Below are positions 1 to 11,250 of a stretch of DNA of 64,000 bases, one piece after another. The stretch covers positions 74,314,857 to 74,378,856 of the forward strand of contig CM055092.1 of NCBI GenBank assembly GCA_029204225.1. Reading direction: 5' to 3'. Source of the DNA: Diphasiastrum complanatum (lineage: Eukaryota; Streptophyta; Lycopodiopsida; Lycopodiales; Lycopodiaceae). The notes under the pieces are model-generated. The model did not search any database and was not told the origin of the DNA. It was given only the letters and a program-made list of their open reading frames with translations. Position numbers and translations under genes: made by a program. The stretch's first letter is position 1; each line of letters starts with the position of its first letter.

Positions 1-8
1 TAGAGGAG

Positions 9-474
<466 letters not shown>

Positions 475-510
475 ATCAAGAATAGAGATGATGCTTTACA
501 TGGAAAGTGG

Positions 511-526
511 TCTCTTTATATAGTTG
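511..526 (-). promoter_or_regulatory. Candidate TATA box in the GA-rich LTR
   Basis: The minus strand reads CAACTATATAAAGAGA. If used, transcription would start about 30 bp further along, near 485, so the GA arrays would be transcribed as long (CU)n tracts. The corresponding site in the other LTR (about 3630-3640) has decayed. Confidence 0.5.
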
Positions 527-653
527 AGAGAGGAGACCATCTTGGCTCTCATTGGCCCTTTCTAATTGGCTAGAATCCTAATCTTAGCCATTCTAACTAA
601 AATGATTGCAATCTAATGCTTCAATAAGAAGAGGACCAAACTCACATAATTCA

Positions 654-662
654 TCCCCTTTG
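654..662 (-). other. Polypurine tract of the gag-only element
   Basis: The minus strand reads ACAAAGGGGA directly before the 3' LTR start at 653. This is the position and composition expected of the plus-strand DNA primer. Confidence 0.75.
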
Positions 663-753
663 TAATTCATCACTAAAAATTCTTTGCATTGATTGCGAAA
701 AAAACTCTGATAGTACCTGTCGGACTTCCTCGCTTGTCAATTTCTTGACTTCC

Positions 754-1741
754 TCAACTGTCAGCGGCTTGCATCTCTGTCTTCTGTGATGGTTTTACTT
801 GTTTTCTCGAGGGTATCTTTGCGTACTTTGAGACTTTTGTCACACGGTCTTCTTCCTCACTCGTTTCATAACCCGGTGGCACTAGGATTTTTCTTTTATA
901 GTGCGTTCTTTCGAGAGGTGGAGGAGTCACCACAGGTGCATGTCGGTCTACATAGGCCAAATGCCTCCTTACTAATCGTCGATTGCGCCACGGACAATCT
1001 CATCCTGGATAGTTAACTCTGCATTGTGAACACGAGGGATCAAATGTTGATGTGGACATTCAGCATTGTGGTGTTTTCCTCCGCATCCATAGCACCTAAT
1101 TGAGTGCAGTATGCCATCGTCTCTAAGTTGATTGGCATACACCGATAACATATGCCCCTTGGGACTTTCCAAAAAGTAGATCGGCAGGCTGTTATGGTCC
1201 TCCATTGAGTTTGGTGACATGCAAGATATATGACCAATACTTCCACCTTGCCATTGGTTGTAGAAGAAACTCATGATGTTGATGGATCAATCTGACATCC
1301 ATCCTTCGGATGAGCTCCTTGTCGGCTTGATTATGCTTCTGACCGTTGTTGGTCTTTTGTTGCACTCAATCTGCTTGACTTTGCTGCACTTAGTTTGCTT
1401 GCATAGGGTTCCATTCTTGCTGGATCATTGCTCGTTGTTGACTCTTGTTCCTTTCATTTCCCATCTGATGATTCATCAAAGCAATAGGGAAAATCCATCA
1501 TCTTGTGTGAGAGTCCCATCATGGCAGCATCCTTACAAAGTTGTGAAAGTGACGCATAGAATGCTAATTCTGCCATACTAGATATGATCTTTTTGGACAG
1601 TCCAGCATAGTATTTTGCCATGATTATCTGTTTAGGAATCGGACAATCCTTTACTAGATGGAAGATCCGATAGGTGTAGTCTCGGATGGCTTCATCAGGG
1701 GACTTTTTTAGTTTAGATAATCTTGCAATGGCGATCTCCAT
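754..1741 (-). pseudogene. Degraded gag of the gag-only element
   Basis: This encodes the structural Gag protein that forms the particle and binds RNA. It is read in pieces on the minus strand. 1741-1454 gives a retrotransposon Gag core (motif DEAIRDYTYRIFHLVKDCP). 1274-972 gives a CCHC zinc knuckle, CYGCGGKHHNAECP. 960-754 gives a basic, Lys-rich tail. Frameshifts and stops separate the pieces, and about 330 codons can be traced. No protease or polymerase sequence follows before the purine tract at 654-662. The Gag core differs from those of the Athila-like elements further along, so this is a separate family or a fast-diverged one. Confidence 0.7.
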
Positions 1742-2194
1742 AGCTTAGCACTAGAATGTCGCAAAGTAGCTGGATGGTGGATTGCTTCAAGGTCCGCACA
1801 ATAATGTTGATGTTCCGACTCTATTTTATTTTTTTTTATAAGTAGAAGAAGAAAAGAAAAGAATCAATAAAAGATGGATCAGTATGGATGAGAATAAAAA
1901 TAGAAATAGAAATGGATTTATCTAACAAAGATAGACATAGAAGATGGAATAGAGATGGAACAAAAGAGTGATAGATGGATGGTGGCTGTGATATGGAGGT
2001 CACTCACCAAAGAGGCTTGGGCTAAAATTATTTTTGACATTTTTTTTTATGGTTTTTTTTTTTTAAACACTTTTTTTTATGGTCTTTCTTTTTCTTTCTT
2101 TTGATGATTTTTTTTCTACGGTCCTTTTTTTTTTTACGGTGTCTTTTCTTTTGCTACGGTCTCTCTTTTTCGTTTTTTTTTTAAAGAAAATAAA
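1742..2194 (-). other. Leader of the gag-only element, low complexity
   Basis: No coding sequence is seen. The stretch is rich in T runs and purine runs and lies between gag and the six-copy tandem array. Confidence 0.5.
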
Positions 2195-2800
2195 AATCGT
2201 CGAAGTCGTGGGAGGACGTTATCTAAAAGATAGAGAAAGCTCACCACGCTGAGGTTCTTTTCCAATTTTTAGTTTTTTTTTTTTTAAAAAAAAGGAATAG
2301 AACCGTCGCAGTCATGGGAAGAGGCTATATGAAAGATAGAGTCACTCACCAGCGAGACTTAGGTTCTTTTCCAATTTTAGTTTTTTCTAAGGGAATAGAA
2401 CCTTCGCAGTAGTGGGAGGAGACTATCTAAAAAATAGAGTCGCTCACAAGCGAGGCTTAGGTTCTTTTTCAATTTTAGTTTTATTAAGGGAATAGAACCG
2501 TCACCGTCGTGGGAGGAGGCTATCTAAAAGATAGAGTCGCTCACCAACGAGGCTTAGGTTCTTTTCCAATTTTTAGTTTTTTTAAGGGAATAGAATCATC
2601 ATAGTCATGGGAAGAGGCTATCTGAAAGATAGAGTCGCTCACAAGCGAGGCTTAGGTTCTTTTCCAATATTTAGTTTTTTTTTTTTTTAAGGGAATAAAA
2701 CCGTCGCAGTCGTGGGAGGAGGCTATCTAAAAGATATAATCACTGACCATCGAGGCTTAGGTCCTTTTCCAATTTTTAGTTTTTTTTTTTCATACAAGCA
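2195..2800. repeat. Six tandem copies of a ~100-bp unit
   Basis: Copies begin near 2200, 2303, 2401, 2498, 2596 and 2701. Each carries a GTGGGAGGAGGCTATCTAAA-like stretch, then GAGGCTTAGGTTCTTTTCC, then a T-rich run of variable length. Length differences come mostly from the T run. The array sits in the leader of the gag-only element, between the primer site and gag. Confidence 0.9.
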
Positions 2801-3003
2801 AAAAATTCACAAAAAAAACGGCAAAATCTTGAAAAAAACGACAAAAAATCACAAAATAAGGGCAAATCTAACTCCTAATCCACACTAAACTAACTTTAGC
2901 AACTTAAAAACTCATTTTTTTTGATGAAAAAGAGAGGGAAAAGAAGAGAGAAGAGATGAAAGAGAAAAAAGACAGCTATGTGGCGAGACGAGTGTGTGGC
3001 GCT

Positions 3004-3020
3004 CTCCGGCAACGGCACCA
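3004..3020 (-). other. Primer-binding site, tRNA-Asp type
   Basis: On the minus strand the bases after the 5' LTR read TGGTGCCGTTGCCGGAG, close to the plant tRNA-Asp complement used by Athila-class elements (TGGCGCCGTTGCCGGGG). One base separates it from the LTR end. Confidence 0.8.
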
Positions 3021-3021
3021 C

Positions 3022-3776
<755 letters not shown>

Positions 3777-3872
3777 CGTGAGATTCCCTCAACTTAGAAC
3801 CATGTAACTTGACTTTGGAGTTTTCTATTATTTTATTCTATTTAGGTCCCAAGTATTTTATTCAAGTTCTAC

Positions 3873-4352
3873 TGTCACAAGCAAGTCTCTCCAAGCTCGT
3901 GAATCCAAGTCGGCCGGTGTGTAGAATGAACCTCCCAACCATAGGCACCCCCTCCTTGAGTCCTTCTACCTGCTATTCCCATCAATTGGCACATGGCATC
4001 CACCTGTGGGTGATTAGTCCACTTGGCATGCATGAACCCTGTGACCCTGGAACACTGGGTGACTCATAGGGTACCACCCCCGTGCCCCGTCAAATACCTG
4101 TGACCCTCTTGGTCACCCCGACTACTTGCCGGCTAGCATCTTGTCAATGACGGCTAGGGTCCCGACAGTCAAGACACACCGCATCTCTGACATCTTGTCA
4201 GGCGGCCACACCGGGTCATTGCTCATGACGCACCGGTCCCAACTTGGGACAGATGTCCTCGTCGATCACCGACCCTTGCTGGCACTAGGCCTCAGGCCCT
4301 TTGGTAACCGGCCGTGCCGAGGTTGTGATAGAGTCGTAACTGGACTCTAACA
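3873..4352 (-). repeat. 3' LTR of element D
   Basis: This 480-bp copy of the element D LTR has about 5% scattered differences and small indels from the 5' copy. The insertion is therefore old. Confidence 0.93.
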
Positions 4353-4368
4353 ATCCTTCCCTCCTCTG
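4353..4368 (-). other. Polypurine tract of element D
   Basis: The minus strand reads AGAGGAGGGAAGGAT directly before the 3' LTR. Confidence 0.75.
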
Positions 4369-4373
4369 GCAAG

Positions 4374-5690
4374 TCATCGGTCCTTGATGACAAACTCTGG
4401 GTAAGTCTTCTGCAATGCCTGTTGTGTCTCCCAAGTAGCATCTGACAATGGATGCCCTTTCCAAGTTACTAGATACTCTTGAAGGAGACGATTCCGCAAT
4501 CGTCACTCCCTTTGATCTAGGATTTTGTCTGGCCGATAACCTGTGGTGTCTTTCTCCTCAAGGAACACTAGACCTTCCACCAGGCTATCGCCATCATGCA
4601 AATATTTCTTCAGTCTGCTAACATGGAATATTGGATGCACCTTGCATCCCGCAGGTAGCTATAGCTTATAAGCTACTTGGCTCACCTTCTTAATAATCAA
4701 CCATGGTCCACAATACCTAGGAGATAACTTGGTGTACTTTTTTGTGCGTAGCACCTTTGACTTCAAAGGGACTAGTAATTGCACCCAATCTCCATTCTCA
4801 AATTCCCGATAGGTACGGTTCTCACGAGCATAATTCTCTGCCCTAGCTACAGCCCTAGACAAGATATCTCGTGCCAACTCTAGCTTCTTTTGCATCTGAG
4901 CCAAAAACTCTATAGCACTAGGTACCCTATGCGGAATCCCTATGATTGAAGGACTTAATGACCTGAAACCATAATTGAGCTCAAATGGGCTCAATCCAAT
5001 GGACGCATGTCTCTTATCATTGTATGCAAACTCCAATAGCGGTAAATGCTTTACCCAGTCTGTTTGCGTACTACTCACATATGCCCTAAGCACATCTTCC
5101 AAGATCTGATTCACTCGCTCTGTCTGACCATCCGTCTGAGGATGCTCAGAGCTACTCATCCGCAACTGTGTTCCCAACTTGACGAACACCTCAATTCAGA
5201 AATTTTCCGTAAACTTGCTATTCCTGTCAAAAACTATGGACTTCAGAAGACCATGTAACCTGACAATATTCTGAATAAAAAACTCGGCCACTTGCAAAGC
5301 TGTGACCTTCTTGGTCGTTGCAATGAAATGAGCCATCTTGGAAAACTTGTCTACCACTACCATAATGAAATTGAATCCATTTTGGGTCTTGGGTAGCCCA
5401 ACAATAAAATCCATAAAGATGCTTTCCCACCTTCCTATAGGTATCTCAAGTGGATGTAGCAAGCCCAGAGAACTTACTCTCTCGGCCTTGTTTAGCTGAC
5501 AAGCCATGCAACGCTAGACGTACTCTCTTACATCCCGCTGCAATCATGGCCAAAAAGAATGCCTTCTTAGACGCTCACTAGTCTTATCAATACCAAGGTG
5601 CCTTGCGTAGGGACTATCATGGCATTCATGAAGTATCTTACAACGAAAATCCTTCACGTCTGGCATGAATACTTTTATGTTTTCTCAACA
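4374..5690 (-). pseudogene. Integrase with C-terminal chromodomain of element D
   Basis: A degraded HHCC finger (about 5690-5500) is followed by the core: MDFIVGLPKTQNGF, VFDRNSKFTENF, then HPQTDGQTERVNQILE. This supplies the D, D, E catalytic set. A GPW-type C-terminal segment follows. After an in-frame stop near 4656 the same frame continues to HPIFHVSRLKKYL and then, past one more stop, to EYLVTWKGHPLSDATWE (about 4470-4420), a clear chromodomain. It ends with the stop at 4374-4376. Chromodomains direct integration to marked chromatin and define chromoviruses. Confidence 0.9.
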
Positions 5691-5940
5691 ACATACCTTC
5701 CTTCACGGTGTATGTTAAATAAATACTGGTGTGTTCCTCTACGGAAGTGATAGGCGAGGCTGACTCTTTTGCTTGGTTGACTAACTTGCATGCATAGGCC
5801 ACACACATTGACAATGTGGGTTCTTTTCTTGAGCCTTCTTAATCTCCTCAATGAGACCATTGTCAACCACAGTAAAGCTCATCTGATGCAGTATACGAGA
5901 TAGTGCATCAGTGACCACATTTTCCTTCCCTCTTTGTAAG

Positions 5941-7143
5941 CGAATTTCCAAGTGAAATTCCTACATCAGCTCAGCCCACCAAGCTTGGCGGCCCTTCAAA
6001 TCTAGCTGAGTGCAAAAATACTTTAAAGTATGATGATTTGTGTACACATAAAACTCAGCACCATATAAATAATGTCTCCCCACCTTGAGCGCATGTATAA
6101 TCGCATACAACTCTTGCTCGTGTGTAGGATATCTCTGTTGAGCTAGTGTCAACTTCTTACTCTCAAAGGCTATTGGTCTACCCTCTTGGCTCAACACTGC
6201 ACCTATGGCAATGCCACTTGCATCCGTCTCTAGGTCAAAAGGTTTCTGGGTATCCACAATATTGAGAACTGGAGCCGTGGCCAGCGACTCCTTCAAGTTC
6301 TCAAAACGGTGATGGCTTCAGCATCCCATCGAACCACAATGTTGTTTTTCCTTAACTGGTCGCCTCAGCCACTTCTTAACCATAGCCACTTTGGCTGGGT
6401 CAACCGGAATACCCTCAATTGTCACTACGTGACCCAAAAACTTGACACGAGTCTTCCACAACTCTGTCTTCTGAGCATTGGCATACAAGACAGAAGCTTG
6501 TAACTTGCCCGATATGGTCTTGAGATGAACCTCATGCTCCTCGACCGCTTTACTAAAAACCAATATATTGTCAATAAAATTGACGACATACTTGCCCATA
6601 TAGTCTCGCAAGACATCGTTCATGTGCACCATGAACGTGGCTTGGGCATTGGTTAACCCAAATGGCATAACCAAAACTCATAATGATCGAAATGAATTCG
6701 GAAGGCCGTCTTCTGGACGTCTTCATCTCGAATCCGTATTTGATGGTATCCACTTTTGAGATCTATCTTATTGAAAATGGTTGCACCTTGCAATATATCC
6801 AGTAGATCATCAATCATGGGCATCGGATACATGTGCTTTACAGTGATCTTCTTCAATCCTCTGTAATTTACACACATCCGGAAACTACCATCCTTTTCTT
6901 AACAAGTAAAATAGGAGAGGCGAAAGGTGAATAACTAGGACGGATGTATCCCAGCTTGAAATACTCCTCCAACATCTTTCTGACTTCCTCTTCCTCTTTT
7001 AGGCTCATCCTATAAGGAGGCCTACATACCGGACTTGCCCCTGAAATGAGCTCAATACGATGATCAATGTTCCAACTAGGTGGCAACCCTTCTGGCAAAT
7101 TACTAATTAGCACGTGCTTAAACTGAGTGCGAATGGACTTCAC
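5941..7143 (-). pseudogene. Reverse transcriptase and RNase H of element D
   Basis: The RT starts DHRIELISGASPVCRPPYRM and continues through LKSGYHQIRI and VMPFGLTNAQATFM to the active site, which reads FIDNILVF instead of the F/Y-x-D-D pattern. The second catalytic Asp is Asn. RNase H follows, with TDASG and a tail QRGKENVVTDALSR. Frameshifts occur near 6880, 6660 and 6310. RNase H TDH has become TNH (TNHHTLKYF). The family copies element RNA into DNA. This copy could not, because of both the shifts and the lost Asp. Protease, expected between 7143 and 7439, is not recognisable. Confidence 0.9.
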
Positions 7144-7438
7144 ATCTAGGCTTTAATGAAAATGCATGTGCACTAGGGGATGCAAAAGTAAATGAAGCTT
7201 CTTGTGGTTTATTAGTGAGTGTGCTTATCTGATTATTATCAACATAAGAATCAAAACTGGAATCAACATTCACATAACACAACCACAAATACTGAATCTC
7301 CATTCTCTTTATTTGCATACAGGTAACAAGAGGACCTTCAACAAAATGGTTACTCCCCCCTTTGAGACATGAGACATACCCTCATGTGTAACTTTATACA
7401 TGCTAAAGAAAAAGAAAACTATAACAAGCTACCTACTC

Positions 7439-8185
7439 ATCGTCGCTTACTAATAAGTCTTCCAAAATCTCCTTGTCCTTGTCCTTATCTTGATGTTGTT
7501 GTAAAACATGGAGCGTCATGTGCGTGCGGCGAGGACAATCTTTGACAAGATGCTTGCCAAGACAGAAAAAGCATAATCAGTCTTTTTTGGCCTTGTCCTT
7601 TTGCTAGGACTAAGGGGAGACTTGTCGTAAGCACGACGAGCCATAAGAGATCTTGCCTTGCGCTTCAAAGTCTGCTGCATCTGGATAGGATCCTTCTGTG
7701 AAAAGTCTTTCTGACCAGTCTTGTCAGACTTTCGCGAACCCTTCCTCTAAGGCCAGCTTGGCGCTCCAGATTCAGAGCCAACCCTCATCAGTTGGGGACC
7801 ACTTCAAATCAAAATACTTCTCCCAGTTATGCAACCACTGATCTACAATATCAGTATTGCGTTGGGGAGTGTTTTCTGCGAAACGAGTAGGTATAATATC
7901 TTTGTCTTCTGGATAGGGTGGAGGTAACACAAGATGAACAACAGAAGATGGATAAGGCAGAGCATACTGCAAAGACGCATAACCACCTGCTACCATCATC
8001 TCTATCATTTCTGCAATGGTATTTTCCACACTATCCATGCGAGCTTGCATAGAAGGGGAAGTATCAACAGGTGAACGAGGAGCCACTGTAGGCGGATTAT
8101 GGGTAGGACTAAGCACAGGGCTGGGTGGTGGAGATGGAAGAGCAATGGGAGAGCTAAGCGGAATATCAACTCTATCATCATCCAT
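7439..8185 (-). pseudogene. gag of element D (truncated)
   Basis: The likely start is the Met at 8185 (MDDDRVDIPLSS). An open stretch to 7772 gives a Pro-rich N-terminus and the start of the Gag core (IVDQWLHNWEKYFDLKW). The rest is broken. Near 7575-7530 a zinc knuckle CFFCLGKHLVKDCP remains, followed by an acidic tail ending LLVSDDE at about 7439. The central part of the Gag core seems deleted, because the distance to the knuckle is too short. The knuckle has three residues between the second Cys and the His, as in several plant gypsy Gags. Confidence 0.8.
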
Positions 8186-8960
8186 TATGAACAAAAAACA
8201 AACACAGCACAAAATCAAGCTAAAAAATTGCACTTATAGAAAAACACTGAGAATCTGGAAATTTTCAGCTTATTCACAATTTAGAATTGAAAGAGAAAAA
8301 GACAACTAGAAAGTAATAAAACTCTAGGGAAAACACAAAGCCAAGGACAGGTAGTACCTCCCTTGCATCCTACGCTGGTACAAAAGTCGGTAAAAAACAT
8401 CTTTTTGGGCACCAAATCGGCTTGAAAGTAAAAAAAAAAAACAGGAAAAAAGTGGGTTGTTTGACGTCAAATTTCTTCCAAACGGCAAAAGCTTTTTATG
8501 AACCATTAATTGGCAATAGGTTGCCCTCCTACTAGGCCCAGATTGCACCCTTAACAGTAGAAACCAAAGAAAAATTGGAGAAGCTATGCCCAATCCAAAA
8601 ATATGACCTGTTTTTTTCCTTAAAAACCAACTTTTTGATGAAACAAAGCCAAATCTGCTCCAAAACCAGCATATGATGGCTCTATAGGATCGCTATGGAT
8701 ACTAGGAACATGCTCCCAGAATCTGATCAAAATATAAGAAGGTTCCGGAGAGTTATGAGTGAAAAACCTTCAAAAAAAATGCATTGGCCCTCCAAAACAT
8801 TGAAATTTTTTGAAATCTAAGATTTGCGGCATGAATCCCTGCTGATTGACAACGACTGCCCACTAGAAATGATCCGTGACAGATCTCCCTCAAATCTGAG
8901 CACTATAGACCAAGTTATGGTAAAAAAAACAAGTTTTTTCTCACTTTCTCTCTCTAGAAC
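8186..8960 (-). other. Leader of element D
   Basis: This is about 775 bp between the primer site and the gag start. No coding sequence is supported, and nothing structured was noticed. Confidence 0.6.
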
Positions 8961-8975
8961 GAGGCTCTGATACCA
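8961..8975 (-). other. Primer-binding site, initiator-Met tRNA
   Basis: The minus strand reads TGGTATCAGAGCCTC two bases after the 5' LTR. This is the classic plant LTR-element primer site. Confidence 0.92.
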
Positions 8976-8977
8976 AT

Positions 8978-9453
8978 TGTCACAAGCAAGTCTCTCCAAG
9001 CTCGTGAATCCAAGTCGGCCGGTGTGTAGAATGAACTTCCCAACCATAGGCACCCCCTCCTTGAGTCCTTCTACCTGCTATTCCCGTCAACTGGCACATG
9101 GCATCCACCTGCGGGTGATCAGTCCACTTGGCATGCATGAACCCTGTGACCCTAGAACACTGGGTGACTCATAGGGTACCACCCTCGTGCCTTGCCAAAG
9201 ACCTGTGACCCTCTTGGTCACCCCGCTTGCCAGCTAGCATCTCGTCATTGACGGTTAGGGTCCCGATGGTCAAGACACACCGCATCTGTGACATCTTGTC
9301 AAGCAGCCACACCGGGTCACTGCTCGTGATGCACTGGTCCCAACTTGGGACAGATGTCCTCGTCGGTCACCGACCCTTGCCAACACTAGGCCTCAGGCCC
9401 TTTGGTAATAGGTCGTGTCGAGGTCGTGATAGAGTCGTAACTAGACTCTAACA
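8978..9453 (-). repeat. 5' LTR of element D
   Basis: This 476-bp copy is highly similar to 3873-4352. It abuts the primer site at its left end. On the minus strand it starts TGTTAGAGTC and ends TTGTGACA. Confidence 0.93.
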
Positions 9454-9465
9454 TCTATCTAGCCA

Positions 9466-9535
9466 TTTTGCGTGCTCATTGGGTTGGGCTTACACACGCA
9501 GGACGCCAATGCCCTCGCACTTATTATTCTAATTG
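9466..9535 (-). repeat. LTR fragment of an Athila-like element
   Basis: It matches 54433-54500 of the element C LTR, including the shared upstream block (minus-strand reading GTAAGCCCAACCCAATGAGC). Element D inserted directly beside it. No other part of that element is recognisable here. Confidence 0.6.
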
Positions 9536-9922
9536 TGCAGTGTACTGTGGCGGGGCCCACTAGGTAAGGCTTGGCCAACAGTATTTTAAGTGACGGGATC
9601 CACCTATTTATTTGTGTACAGGAAATATCCACAACATATATCAAGAAGAAATTAATACTCTATTGATACCATGGCAAAATCATTTTTTCCCTAATTTGAG
9701 GATTGATATGAGCATTGAGTAGTCTAAAACTAGACCTAGTTGGATATCAACCTTGGTATTAAAGAGTCACATATCAATCAAATCTGTTATTTGATACTCG
9801 TGTTGATACTAGTGGGTGGCCATTTATATACCTGCTCAACCTTGGTTCTCACCAATTCCCCACTTAAAAAGGACAATCTTAAGTACATCTACAGAACATA
9901 AATTGGAGTGTTCCTAACAATG

Positions 9923-10009
9923 CTTCTTGGTTTCCAAGGGGAGGCTCGAACCTGAGACCAAAGAAACTTTGGATGTCAAGCTAACCAACTGAGCCAACCC
10001 CGTTGGGCT
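9923..10009 (-). mobile_element. Very short tRNA-derived insertion (SINE-like) with 14-bp TSD
   Basis: On the minus strand it carries an A-box-like TTGGCTCAGTTGGTTAGC and a B-box-like GGTTCGAGCC with tRNA-like spacing, so it resembles an RNA polymerase III promoter. It is flanked by a perfect 14-bp direct repeat, TGTTCCTAACAATG, at 9909-9922 and 10010-10023. The insertion is only 87 bp long and has no obvious A tail. It could be a minimal SINE or a retrotransposed tRNA-like RNA. A degenerate relative without the B box is at 45478-45534. Confidence 0.72.
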
Positions 10010-10023
10010 TGTTCCTAACAATG

Positions 10024-10984
10024 GAGTAGTGCAGTATCTTAACGTGTTTGGTTTTGCACATGTTGGTTAATATATAAATAGTCAAATTATCCTTCCATTA
10101 GATGTGTAGAATATGTGTAGAATTTCCTAAATTCGACCACTAAGCCACATTCAAACAAATTTAATTTATACTTGCTTAAATTTGAAGGGTTAGAGTACTT
10201 AAAAAGATTATCATCTAATTTGTTTGATGAAACGAGTGGCGGTATGACATTGAAAGATGCCAACCTAGGATAACTCGAGCCAAATACACCAAGAGCGTAC
10301 CTCAGCCATCTTCAGTGGCCCTGGGATAAGAAGGGAATAACCCAACCATCTTGAGTGACCCCATATTCATTGGTGGGCTCTCTCTCCTATATTCATTGGT
10401 GAGCTCTCTCTCCCCATCAGTAGAAAATAAAGTTGTATTATCTAATTTGAATTTACGCATTATTACCCTTTGCTTGTAGAACATAATTGAGAGATAAGTG
10501 CATATTTTAAATTGAACTTAGGCCCTCTTCCATGTGAAAGCACCCTAATGGTGTATTGTGCAATGACAAACCTATAACATTACATATGACTTTGCTTAAT
10601 CCATACATCTTATGCACTCACTGCACCACGTGACTCCCATCACACTAGTGCAATCATCACCATCACACTAGTGAGTACACCACTTGAGGTAGTACACTAG
10701 TGCAATCATCACCATTGCAATCCTCACTATAAATTTTCCTTAGTTTTTAGTCCCACATGCGTTTGGAGGCGAGTGGAGTGTATAGTTTGGTAAAATAAGA
10801 GGAGGCTAATAGATATCACATGAGATAGAGAGAGAATGTCATAAAGACTGAAACAACAATGAGTTACCGTCAATCAGCATAACAAGTAGAGACCGTACAC
10901 ATATCAGTTCCTCCTTAATTATGATCAGAGAGCTTGATCCAACAACTACTAATCTGTTTAACTTTAAGATCATAAGGCGATGTG
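10024..10984. other. Intergenic, AT-rich, no gene seen
   Basis: No coding sequence is supported. A short duplicated stretch around CACTAGTG palindromes lies at 10635-10730 (the block ACTAGTGCAATCATCACCAT occurs twice). Confidence 0.5.
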
Positions 10985-11025
10985 TCCAAGATCAGAAATT
11001 GCAAGAAGAGGGTTTTCCGAAACTG

Positions 11026-11250
11026 CTATAAACGACACAGAGTTTGGCCTGCTTCTTCTGTAGCTGCAATTCACAGCCAAGATAATTTTAAATCAGATCA
11101 CTCATCCAAACGCTGCAATTAACATTTATAAAACAATTCAAACAGTAAACGTACATAAGGAAACTGTGCATTTGATCCTGTGATCTCACCCAAAAGCAAC
11201 ACCAAACTCAGCAGTACAATTGCCACCACAGCTTTGTTGACTGATGCCAT
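11026..11250 (-). CDS. Candidate two-exon secreted-peptide gene or remnant
   Basis: Starting at the Met at 11250, exon 1 encodes a textbook signal-peptide-like segment, MASVNKAVVAIVLLSLVLLL. It ends at a good donor (G|GTGAGATC, exon end 11190). An acceptor TTGCAG precedes 11063. Splicing in phase 1 continues ATEEAGQTLCRL and then hits a stop at about 11026, giving 32 residues. Plant defensin genes have an intron at this place in the signal peptide, and a Cys-containing stretch follows the stop in another frame (YSSFGKPSSC). This may therefore be a broken defensin-like gene, or chance. I do not recognise a family with confidence. Confidence 0.25.

Larger units (their letters stand above)
3873..9453 (-). 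mobile_element. Full-length decayed chromovirus (element D)
   Basis: This is a 5.6-kb Ty3/gypsy element on the minus strand with both ends present. The LTRs are 8978-9453 (5') and 3873-4352 (3'), both TGTCACAAG...TCTAACA in plus reading. An initiator-Met primer site is at 8961-8975 and a purine tract at 4353-4368. Flanking bases are TCTAC (3868-3872) and TCTAT (9454-9458), a one-mismatch 5-bp target duplication. The internal order is gag, RT, RNase H, integrase, chromodomain. Protease is not recognisable. Stops, frameshifts and an altered RT active site show that it is dead. Confidence 0.93.

Noticed and set aside
3809-4350. Open frames within 3873-4352 (and copies in 8977-9451) as genes
   Set aside because: They lie in the LTRs of element D, and each copy encodes slightly different peptides without known motifs.
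9923-10009. Functional tRNA gene
   Set aside because: A and B boxes are present, but I could not fold a full cloverleaf with paired acceptor arms, and flanking target duplications show that it is a retrotransposed copy.
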